A DNA stretch of 64,000 nt from positions 17,105,592 to 17,169,591 of the forward strand of contig NC_135554.1 in assembly GCF_964340395.1 (NCBI RefSeq), in the 5' to 3' direction. Made by a program: the position numbers and the translations under genes. Origin of the DNA: Glandiceps talaboti. Taxonomy: Eukaryota; Hemichordata; Enteropneusta; Spengelidae. Positions 1 through 11,537 of this stretch are shown piece after piece (position 1 is the stretch's first letter; each line of letters opens with the position of its first letter). The notes beneath the pieces were generated by a model that ran no database searches, had not been told where the DNA came from, and was given only the letters and a program-made list of their open reading frames with translations.

Positions 1-1426
1 CACAATCTTTGCTAAGTATAAGTTTACATCTGAAAGACGTACTAAACATATATAAAACACAATTCGTTCCTTTTGATATCGAAACCTATAGTAACAATTA
101 GTATTTATGTGTTGGTCATATTAGCTATGTGGCCAATTCTCGTGTCGTATGATCGATTCTAGTCTAAGGTCGACAGTTTCTAGTTTCAACATGAGAGTTT
201 CCCTCAGTAATTCAGTCGATGCCATCAACACCATGTCAAACTCTTAACAAGACCTGAATGATGTAACATAGCCTCAAGGGTAATATTAATTCGAGGACAA
301 ATTTGTCATTTACATCATCATATGTAAACATCGTATGACTATATTTTGAGTTTACAGTTTAGGTTAGCGCCATCTACCGATCTCCTGTCGCGCCCTTGAA
401 AACTTCGTATCACATGACGACCTGAAAATTGACGTTTTAGCATGAATATAAATGACGATTATCATAGTAGATAATTTTAACCTACCTACCAGGTTAATTG
501 TAGGTAAGCCTTGTGCGTTTATGTGTGTGAAATGTCACTCTGAACACATGCAAATGAGATGATTCAGTATCATGTGAAATAAGCTGAACCCTTTTATGAA
601 ACATACATATAGAAACATACATGATACAGTTCCTAAAAATAGACCAAGCTTATTGTGTGTCATCGTGACTTTTCATCAAAATATCTATGTATGAGGCTGA
701 CATAATTGGCTATTCAACTTTTTTATAGTGACTTAATCATCCTCGCTAGCGCTGTTTTTCACTTCGCTAGTCGTGAGTAGGTGATACACTCTTGCCTAGG
801 CAAAGAATATAAGCTTCAATACAACATAGATGGCACAATATTGTGACCTTGTGACAGACTTCAGTATCTTACAAATATATATTAGTAGATATTAGGTATG
901 TTTTTCTTCTTCTGTTTTTGAGAAGATAAAGACGAATTTTAAATTACTGCAAGCTTTAATATACAGTTAATGTAGCTTGTATACATATTTCTAACATACA
1001 CTTATACACATATCATATGACTCTTTATGAGGGATATACATGGCAAAATCCATCACATTACATTTGTGCACGTGCATTCAAAATATATGTTTATATGTCA
1101 ATCATGGTTTATTTTTGTCCCTTTGTAATATGTACTTTTAGCAATTCCCTGAGATGTGCTCAGTAATACTACAGTGCATTGTACCATCCGATGGCGTTAT
1201 TTTGCGGCAACTTGCGGGTCAATCGGTCAAAGTGCTGGTGCTCTTGTTAGTTCAAGTTGAATTGCATGCAGTGAAGATGGTATGTTACCTGAAAGCATTT
1301 ACAGCAACTTGAACTTTTCAAATATGTTCAAAATCGTTTTACTTGTTTACAAGATATTTATGCTGTAGAGCCGTCACTACGAAATATAGCCCAGAGAAGT
1401 GTCTTGGTCATTCTTAGCTCTGTATG
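1..1426. other. Unannotated intergenic DNA
   Basis: AT-rich with many CpG. No gene, RNA gene or tandem repeat recognised. Confidence 0.6.
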
Positions 1427-1513
1427 TAGCTCTGTATATATGCTACGAGGTTCGACACGTCTTCCCTCTCTGAAGATGTGTCGAAAACATCGTTGCATAT
1501 ACATTCAGAGCTA
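1427..1513. repeat. Long imperfect hairpin
   Basis: Arms 1427-1464 and 1472-1513 are imperfect reverse complements over about 38 positions, with a loop of only 7 nt. The core TTCGACAC(G/A)TCTTC is nearly perfect and GCTCTG pairs at the base. It could be a miniature foldback element or a small-RNA precursor. Confidence 0.75.
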
Positions 1514-2430
1514 GGTCAATCTCTATGTTGATTTATCAAAACAAAACACGTCTCTAGGCTAACAAAACAGGAACTTCAAAAACCAAAACATGCGATAACG
1601 TCGGTAGCGTGCTAATCGGAATGGTATGATCTCATATTTGATGATCGGTAAAGTCAATTTAACGATGAACTCTCCTCATTATTAAAAAACAATACCTACA
1701 TTCGCCCCGTCATGATGACACTTTACGTTTTACTACCCATAGGTCAAAAATACAAGACACGTGCCGCTACAGTGTAACCCGTACACTAACCGAGATTAGC
1801 CTTTAAACATACGCCATATCTACAGTTGAAATGTTGTCGAAAGGTCATCACTTGTCAGAACATATCATAATTTTATTTTAATTTTTATATTTAAGGATTA
1901 TAAGGGTTTGACACAATAGCTAAGACAAACGACGGCATTGTGGGAATATTTGCATACAATCAAGAATAGCATTCGATAAAGGGGCGTCTCGTTTCAGCCG
2001 ATCACGCCATATCAAGTTATGTGCCATACTTGACATGTTAACATCGTATGACGGGCATAAATATAAATTGCAAATTAGTAGTCTTGCTATTTCCCAGAGG
2101 GGGTGTAAGGACACGAATAGTACTTGAATCCCTGGGGCTATTTGCATAACGTTGTCTCATTGGACTGGCCGTGTAAACTCTAACAGGTCCATATGCAGAT
2201 AACAATCAATCAATGAATGTATTCGTATGGATGTATGTATGAATGAATGACCGGACTGCTTTTTCTGCCGGTTAAATTTGCCATGGCGGGAAAATGTTGG
2301 ATCGAAAAAAGAACAGAGCAATCGATTCATCATAGCTTACAAGTGTACGCCGGTTATGGTTAGTGTAAGGGTTAAAATGTGAAAACAGTGGCTCCCAATT
2401 GTTTGCATTTTGTCAACAATACAGTCAATA
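1514..2430. other. Unannotated intergenic DNA
   Basis: No gene seen. A 75-codon open frame on the - strand at 1920-2147 has no recognisable motif. Confidence 0.55.
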
Positions 2431-2792
<362 letters not shown>

Positions 2793-2797
<5 letters not shown>

Positions 2798-4040
2798 TGT
2801 CTGACTACCTATGCATCAATGTCATGCGAGAAGATGATATCTCAGCCGAAGTTAGGGACTTCAACAATGAGACTTCTTAACCATACGTATATTTATATAT
2901 GTATTTGGTTCACATTTCATGGTCATAGCGCGGTTTCAGTTCCCTCAAAGAAAAACTGGCGGCTAAAATCTTACATAGCCCCCTTCACTCATCGTGACGT
3001 CGCGCCCATATGGTGGTAGGTATTATAATTACACTGGTATCAATGGATCAAACCATCCACCTTGAACTTTATAATTTCTCTATGAATGAGGGTACAAAGT
3101 AGTATCTTAAATATGAAAATTGTTAGAATACAATAATTTACAATATTACAGATGAAATATTACAATATTTTGTTAATGTATATTATAGCTAGAACTCGCA
3201 AACTGGCACCTATTCATATATTAATAGGTTTCTATTTTTGGAGGCTATATTGAATTTGAAAGGTAGTGGGTTGTGTCCGTACAACAATATCGTACGTGAA
3301 TCTATATTTACAACATTGAAGTAGGTTAGGGATATATACTGGGGCAATATTCTTTGTCTCGAAATTTTAGTAAAGAGTTACTGAACAGGATTGGCATGTA
3401 GCTTTTTGTTTACCTTGATTTGTTTTTAAAGATGACATTTACCTCGAGTTGAAATGCCTATTCCTTTTTAAACCGCATAAAACACAGAGGGTTCATATGT
3501 GACACAGCAATTGTATGATCACGAGGGGGTAATATGTACTAGTAAAACGTATACTTTCATTCAGTACCGGTTTACTGATTGTTTTTCATTTGACACTTTT
3601 GACGCAACGCTATTGTTTGCATTTCAGGTTTTGCATGTTTATGCTTTAACGACTTCTATTATCAACGATATCAATGTTATTTTTGCTGTTGCTGTTGTTA
3701 TCGTCTTTTCAATTCCCGTCTCATTTCCTCCTTTCCGGGAAAGGGAACTGATGCCAAAAGTATTCAGGAAGTTTTTACCTTTCGTTACTTTTTGAAGTTG
3801 TTATTTTCATCCTTAAAGACCTTTCATTTCCCGTTTTCCGTGTAACAATCATATCCCATTACTTCCCTCACACCCCATTCCACGCCGTTTCCTTTTTATA
3901 AATTCCTGGTTATTATTTCCACTCCTCTAATATTCAAGTTCTATCCCGTCTTTTTCCGAATCTAACCTGTCAGTTTACAAGTAGTAACACTGAAGTAAAT
4001 CACTTTCTCTGGGCTACTGTAACACCCCTTTATAGCATTT
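2793..4040. other. Unannotated intergenic DNA
   Basis: No gene recognised. A 98-codon frame at 3499-3795 lacks any motif and is not supported. Confidence 0.55.
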
Positions 4041-4153
4041 ATATCAAATGGAAAAGTATACTGTTTCAATTGGTTTATTTACAAGCCTAGCATGTGGTCT
4101 TTCTAATGTGATCAATTAGCAAATGAAACAGTATACTTATACACTTGATATGG
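4041..4153. repeat. Long hairpin with perfect 15-bp core
   Basis: AAGTATACTGTTTCA (4054-4068) is the exact reverse complement of 4124-4138. Pairing extends outwards (ATATCAA with TTGATAT) and inwards to give arms of about 35-39 nt around a loop of about 35 nt. Candidate MITE or small-RNA precursor. Confidence 0.75.
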
Positions 4154-4872
4154 ATGTTATTAACAATTGTGGTACGTACGGAAATGCTTTACATTGATGT
4201 ACTGTTATGAGTTGTATAAAGGTATTAGTTTATAGGCTATTCGAAGACCGTTTCACCACGTCTTCAGGAACGGGAAGTCATGAACCCAGAGTTTTTCATG
4301 CAAATGAGTAAACCTCCAACTGTTATAATGACATAAGTGTATTCAATTAGGGCCCTGATATGACAAATATGAATATATGGAGACCCCCCCCCCCCCCCCA
4401 TTAATGAACACTAGGTTTTATTGATTAAAACACAAGCATAGTGTTAATTACTGTGTCGGTGACTTTGTTTGAATTTGAAATTTCATCCCCGTTTCTCGTT
4501 TCTCTAGATGTGGTGCAGGATATTTTCAGATTCAAAGCCACGTAACATTGAATACAAAGTATTACTGATGAGACAGTGTCACTCGAAAGGTAGTCTAGTT
4601 ACTACGATTTATACCTTCACTCAACCACAGTTGGCATCCAGACTACTCGGAAGGGCATCATTTCCAACGAAAGGTCACCTTGTCTAACGTCCCAGGTTGA
4701 CCTATTGAAATGGCAACAGTGTGTACTCATAGTTGGTATCACTTCATGTATGGTCTTGTATATCCCTAGAATGACTTAGTGTCAGACACATACCCATGTC
4801 GTGTATTCTAATAAAAGATTGAACGACATGATTTGAACCTAGAAAACTGTTGTCATGTTGCCCCCCACAAAA
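4154..4872. other. Unannotated intergenic DNA
   Basis: A 16-nt C run at 4384-4399; otherwise nothing recognised. Confidence 0.55.
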
Positions 4873-4962
4873 TCAAACAAACAAACAAACAAACAAACAA
4901 ACAAACAAACAAACAAAATTAAAAACAACAACAACAACAACAACCAAAAAAACAACAACAAT
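4873..4962. repeat. (CAAA)n then (CAA)n microsatellite
   Basis: About eleven CAAA units to 4917, followed by interrupted CAA repeats. Confidence 0.93.
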
Positions 4963-7381
4963 CAATATGATAAAGACCCATGGCCATCGCCTCTTCTACA
5001 ACGAGTGGTGGCAAATCGCGACTAGTACTACTGTACGATCAAATTGTGCCTGGAGTCGATCTTCATGGCATCGTCTATCGGGTGGAATTATTCACAGAAG
5101 TCGTCGAAGTGTTGCGATATTGACAAATGGAATGGATACTAATTAACCAAAATAAATCATTTGATTATAAATACAGTTTATAAAATGAATAGAGATATAC
5201 TGAGGAGACAAAAATCATGAAAAGTTGCTAATTGCATTTATTTTGAAATCAAAACTTCACAATGTTGGCTTTCAAACATTTGCGAGTCATCCGTATAAAT
5301 GCTTCAATTAACTATTTTGTGAATGATACATACGTAACATCCGGGCGTAACATATGTTTTCCTTACACGTGCCCTCCCCATAGTCAACAAAACGTACCAC
5401 ATTCAGTCATTCATTCATTCATTCATTTTATTGCCAATTTGAAAGTCAATATGTACATGTCAATAATGACCACATAAGACAAAAGGAGAAACAAAATGGC
5501 AATTTGGAGTCCAAAAACTATTTTTTCATCAACGTGTATCCTTGTAAAAAAGTGTGATTATGACCTTGATATTTGTGTCCGTGTTACACTGCGCCCTCAT
5601 CCAATGATAAATTTGATACACGCACTAATCATACTACACGTATTTCATGAGGGAAACGCAATTAGATTGATTGTTACAGCCACGCTGATCGATATATTAC
5701 GTATCGATACACGCGGACGTGATGACGTGTGTTCTTTTTATAAAGGTCACTTTAGGTCAAAATTAATTAGCAAGTAGTGGAGATGATCGATAGGACGTTA
5801 AAATGTGAAGAAGGAGAAAAATCACAGGCGCGTGAGCATTAGAATAGATGACGTCAGTCCTAGTGTACTGTGAAAGTGATCTGCCATATCATGCTCTGTG
5901 TTACGATGGCGGGGGGGGGGAGATAGTTTGGAAATGTGGTCATTTAATATTCTATACCCTATGTCTTCGTTCTCTCTTTATTAATAACTTATATCAAAAT
6001 AATGTCATATTCCGGGGTTATTATGTATTAATCTTTAAACATACAGCTGGTTGAAGTCACGAGTTACATGTAATCACACATTTTTTCTTTTCTTTACGTG
6101 TATTACTGTTAGGATTATAGACCTATCTGTTGACTGTAGATTTGCGTCATTTCCGGTTTATCGAAGTCACGTCAGCTTTACAAAAAAAAATTATTTTATT
6201 TTAAATTGTGTTTGTTCTTTTATTAGGGAGAGTGTGTTTATTCAGAACATAGACTCTTCATCACCTTGGTGGAGTATCTATGCTCAGAAGAAGAAAATAA
6301 CAACTGGTTACATCGTTGTATATTGTTGGGATGATACCATCACCAGTTATTCAGTTGCCCCGGGCAACGGATACTGAGTTGTAATCTCGTTATTTAATAT
6401 ATTTACAAAGGTGTACAAAATAATCTTGAATGACGCAATTCATTCAAACAACAAATAAATGAAAACGTTGTATTGCACCAAAATATTTGGATAATCTCAA
6501 GGTCAACATTCCATTCATTGATGATCACAATACAAAATGATAATGTTATTAGGTTTTCACGAATACTCAAAAAATATACTGTCACTGGTGTTAAACGCGA
6601 AAAGGACACAGAGACGCGATACACGTTACAACCTGTCTCTGAAAATATTTTGAAGTCACGCATGCGTACGCACGTGACTTTATAATCCTGATGAAGACCT
6701 GAGGACTGAGGTTCAAGTGAAATCTAGGAATTATGCACAGTCACTTGTGGGCTAATATTCTATTCAAGGATGGTCATCCTACAACATGATACCATTATTA
6801 GGTATTTTTACGAATATTCAAAAAACTGCTGTCACTTGTGTTTAATAACGATTGTTATTTTTTTTCTGCGTTAATCATCACAAGTGACTGTATGTTTATA
6901 ATGTTGTATTATCATCATCCTCAACAGAATATCAGCTCACACGTGACTGTGGAATTATCCAAGTAATTTGGTGCAGAGTACAAAGTTTGAATTGATTTGT
7001 AACTATTAATCTTCATCATAATAATAATAATATCATTAAAACTACACGTAAATATCCATTGCATTTTGGTGTCTTTCAGCTGACTGATGTGTGGGATAAT
7101 GTTTTATACAGTGACAGTATACAGCCGACCTAGCTCTGGATATATGCGCTTAAAGGCGTACGTATTGTATCTATATATATCGGCAATGCGAACGAAGCGA
7201 GTGGGCGGCGTATCCCGGAGGAAGGGGCGTACGTTTTTAAATGTCAGTTTTCACGTGATCGGGTTTTAACTATAATATTGATAAGTTGATGGGTGTCTGA
7301 AGAGTCAATGTGTGGTTGTTCAAGGTATTTTGAAAACACTATGTCAAAAACCCGTTCTAATGTTGTTAGTATTTAATTATC
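4963..7381. other. Unannotated intergenic DNA with degenerate direct repeats
   Basis: Contains a short (ATTC)n at 5403-5427, an RFX X-box-like palindrome at 6354-6368, and two diverged copies of a unit of about 75 bp at 6526-6600 and 6767-6845 with CACGTGACT-type motifs around them. No gene recognised. Confidence 0.5.
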
Positions 7382-7413
<32 letters not shown>

Positions 7414-7625
7414 TGTATGTATGTATGTATGTATGTATGTATGTATGTATGTATGTATGTATGTATGTATGTATGTGTGTATGTATGTACGTATGTATGT
7501 ATGTATGTATGTATGTATGTATGTATGTATGTATGTATGTATGTATGTACGTGTGTGTGTGTGTGTGTGTATGGATGGATGGATGGATGGATGTATGTAT
7601 GCATGTATGTGTGTGTTTGAATCTT

Positions 7626-7676
<51 letters not shown>
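7382..7676. repeat. Compound microsatellite (ATGT)(GT)(GGAT)(CTAT)
   Basis: A long ATGT array with scattered ACGT and GTGT variants (7382-7548), then GT, GGAT, mixed ATGT and a CTAT block (7626-7675). Confidence 0.97.
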
Positions 7677-7905
7677 GTGTTTATATCTTATCTGTGTATG
7701 TCTGAGTGTATGTGCTTGTGTCTGTGTGTGTATCCATGTGTGGGGGGAAGGGTGGGTGTGTGTATGTGTGTTTGTGAATATTTGTATGTTTGTCTGTGTC
7801 TTTGTGTGTGAGAAACCTGGATGAATTTTGTAACAATTTCACGAGGAGAGAAGAGTCAGACAAATAAAGAAAGATACTCAAAGACAGACTCGTAGATGGA
7901 CAGAG

Positions 7906-8162
<257 letters not shown>

Positions 8163-8392
8163 CCGTGAAGGATAGATTTATAACCTAAACGTAATATTGC
8201 ATCATATTGGTATGTAAGTGATTTCATGAAGTGACGGTAACAAATCGTCATCGTTCACAGTTTGTTGCATACATATTGTACCTTGATGCATAATGTCTAT
8301 GCACATATCACCTCAAGGTGACGTTGACGTAACACACAAAAAAGCAAACTCATTCCCGTCCCCCATGATGGTGCAATGGGAATCTTGTCGAC

Positions 8393-8393
8393 A

Positions 8394-8454
<61 letters not shown>

Positions 8455-8780
8455 GACACACAGACAGACACACACACACACATACAGAGAGAGAGACACA
8501 CACACACAGACAGACACAAACATACATACATACATACATACATACATACATACATACATACATACATACATACGTACGTACGTACGTACGTACGTACGTA
8601 CACACACACACACACACACACACATACACACATACATACATACATACATACATACATACATACATACATACATACATACATACATACATACATACATACA
8701 TACATACATACATACATACGCACACGGATCAAGGAGACAGTCAGTCAGTCAGTCAGTCAGTCAGTCAGTCAGTCAGTCAC
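8393..8780. repeat. Compound microsatellite (CA)(CATA)(CGTA)(CA)(CATA)(GTCA)
   Basis: CA to 8450, interrupted CAGA/CA, CATA 8520-8572, CGTA 8573-8601, CA, CATA 8632-8719 and GTCA 8738-8779. Each block differs from the next by one or two bases per unit. Confidence 0.97.
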
Positions 8781-9284
8781 AATATGCAAATCATCCGGGT
8801 CAATGTCATATGCTGTAATCTTTACATAGTGATGCAATTTGTTTTCAGCAACACGAAAGGGTCTTTCAATATCACTTTCATTATACACTATGTCATCAAC
8901 ATAATAGAGTGACAGGCATATGTGTGTGCATCTATTTGTCTTGGCTATGGACAGTTTCATTATGTTGGCTTTGAATTGCATTAACAATGTCTCAAGGCTC
9001 TACCATTTGTTCGGTTCAATAAAAGTAAGTCACTTGTGATTCTGAAAGTGGGAGATTTACCACCCATAATGAGAAAATACAAAGTACTAGGTCTAGACAA
9101 ATCATTATAACAGTAACAATGAAACAAATAAGATAAATTAGAATTTGAATAGACCAACACTTATCCGCTAGGTCACCATACAAAAAGCCGTATTCTCCTA
9201 TATACTGTCTTCATTTCCCCTTTTTTGCTTGTGTTTGTAGCTGTTTTACCGTATATGTCGATCTATCTCTTTGCCTATATAGGT
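8781..9284. other. Unannotated intergenic DNA
   Basis: Nothing recognised. Confidence 0.55.
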
Positions 9285-9620
9285 TACAACTGTCGACATT
9301 AGACCATGGACGAACGGAACTTGTCACAAACACGGAAAGCAAACAAGTGCATTGGATTCATAACACTTGACACAGTTTTATGGCCTCTTTGCATATACTT
9401 GAAATGCCAAGGGAACTGGGATTTGTTTGTGAATGTGAACTATTATGTAATGTGGCCATAAAACTGTTCTTATCAAATGATGGAATGTAATACAAGTCTG
9501 TGTACTTCCAACATGCTGTGTAGTGCCAAGTCACGTGTTATTTAATTAATTAATTTGTTTACTTTCCCCACATGTTTGTAACAGGTTCCGTTCAACCATG
9601 GTCTGATGTCAACAGTTGTA
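9285..9620. mobile_element. TA-flanked foldback MITE, mariner-type by its ends
   Basis: The two ends are inverted copies: CAACTGTCGACATTAGACC from 9287 and, on the other strand, CAACTGTTGACATCAGACC from 9618. They match at most positions for about 55 bp. Each end is flanked by TA (9285-9286, 9619-9620), the target duplication of Tc1/mariner elements. A second inverted pair inside is perfect for 13 bp (CAGTTTTATGGCC at 9373-9385, its complement at 9454-9466). At 332 bp with no open frame it must be non-autonomous. Confidence 0.8.
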
Positions 9621-10310
9621 TATTTGCATGCGTTATGCATACGTACGTGTAATTTTAAAATGAGTTACAACTGTTAAATGGAAAGGAAGGCTAAATAATT
9701 TTATCGGCTGACTGACTGACTGACTGATTGACTGACTGACTGACTGACTGCCTGATTAATATTGGTTGATAGCATTTTTCTCTTCTTCGATTTGCTTGGT
9801 TGCTAGGTTGTTTTTTTCCTTAATGCAATATGTTGACTCCTTAATATTACGAACTGTATAGGGTGAACTGTTTAAAAATATGTAAGTTGATGCAACATCG
9901 AAAATACTATGCTACATATGAGCTTCAATTTTGAAGATGCTCTATCATTATCAGGTTAATTCAGTTCGTGACCACAGTATACATATTAAATGTGATGTCG
10001 CCACGTGACAAGTCGTGACTGAGATGTCCATATTATATTATATTATTATATATTCCTTGCGTGTAATGTTTGTATGACTAGTATGAAACATCACTCTTAT
10101 CATATCATATTATAGTATGTTACGATAAGTGCACATTGAAATGTAATGTGGGTCGACGTGAACATTTTACTAACTGTGATCCAATCATGATTCCTGACAG
10201 TTTTGAATATTAAGTAGTCTGGGATTGTACTCCTTTTCGGGACATTGATGTAGATGAATAAGACATGTAAATACAATAATATGTTGCATCATATTTTTAG
10301 TGCTTAATAT
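9621..10310. other. Unannotated intergenic DNA
   Basis: Holds a (TGAC)n stretch at 9709-9750; otherwise nothing recognised. Confidence 0.5.
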
Positions 10311-11045
10311 TAGGCACCGCCCTGAGGGGGTTTATAAGTTGAGTTCCGTCCGTATGTACGTGTGTGTGTGTGTGTGTGTGTGTGCGTGCATGCGTTCACC
10401 CTCATATCTCTGGATTACAACCAACCGTTTCCAACCAATGCAAACCCGGCACAAAGGTAAATCATACTGTGTGAGCCATATGGACGTCCTTTTATTTTGC
10501 GACTGAATCAAATATGGTCGAATGACAGTCACATTTGTTGCAAAATCTGCCTAAAATTTAACAATGTACATCATAACTTTGGGGGCGTAATATGTAGTGA
10601 CTCCATTCAAGTGCCTACACACATATTATCGACCATGGACATTTTTTAAGATCTTGCCCTTTGAACTTGAAAGTCTTCTTTTTTTATTCAAACATTTGAT
10701 GGCGATATTGTAGTCATGATGTTTGACCTTTGACCTTTGACCTCGACAACAATGTCAAGGTGAAACGGTCTAATTTTCTTTATTCATTAATTCAAGAAGT
10801 TGAATACGCACGGACTCCATTTAAATGTCTATACCATATAAACAAAGTAAGCTTTCTTTTTATACCTTGACCTTTGACTTCGATCTCTATATTCAAATGA
10901 TAAATCGGTAAATAAATTATGAAAATTTGTATCTTGACGAGTCATCATTCAAATTTGCACAATAACTTTGCCATATAACGGACCAGTTTGGGGACTTTGC
11001 CATACAACTTACCAGTTGGGGGGGGGGGCTATGTCTTCCATGAAG
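10311..11045. repeat. Degenerate repeat with (GT)n and TGACCTTTGACC motifs
   Basis: A (GT)n at 10361-10385 is followed by loosely repeating text of about 210-bp period (compare GACTCCATT near 10600 and near 10814) with several TGACCTTTGAC motifs. Similar wording recurs at 58.2-58.8 kb, which suggests a dispersed family. Boundaries are approximate. Confidence 0.5.
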
Positions 11046-11356
11046 GCTTGTTTCGATAAAAAAAAAGAGTTGTGCCCAGTTTACTGTCTACATCAATAGC
11101 TATAGAAATTTGACAATGTGATTAATATTGACATTTGTCTCTATTCCTAACGGTAGTCTAAATATAGAAAAGTAGCAACCTGTGTCATTTGTATAAATAA
11201 ACATACCTGCGTATGAGGAAACGTATGCTGACACCATTTAACAGATGGTGGTAGGAAACAAAACCCTAACCTACAAAGAGCGAAGGTGTTTGTTACTATA
11301 TCGGCGTTATACATTTGAATGGCTAGTTATGCTGGGAATACCCAAATGTTGAAAGA

Positions 11357-11537
<181 letters not shown>

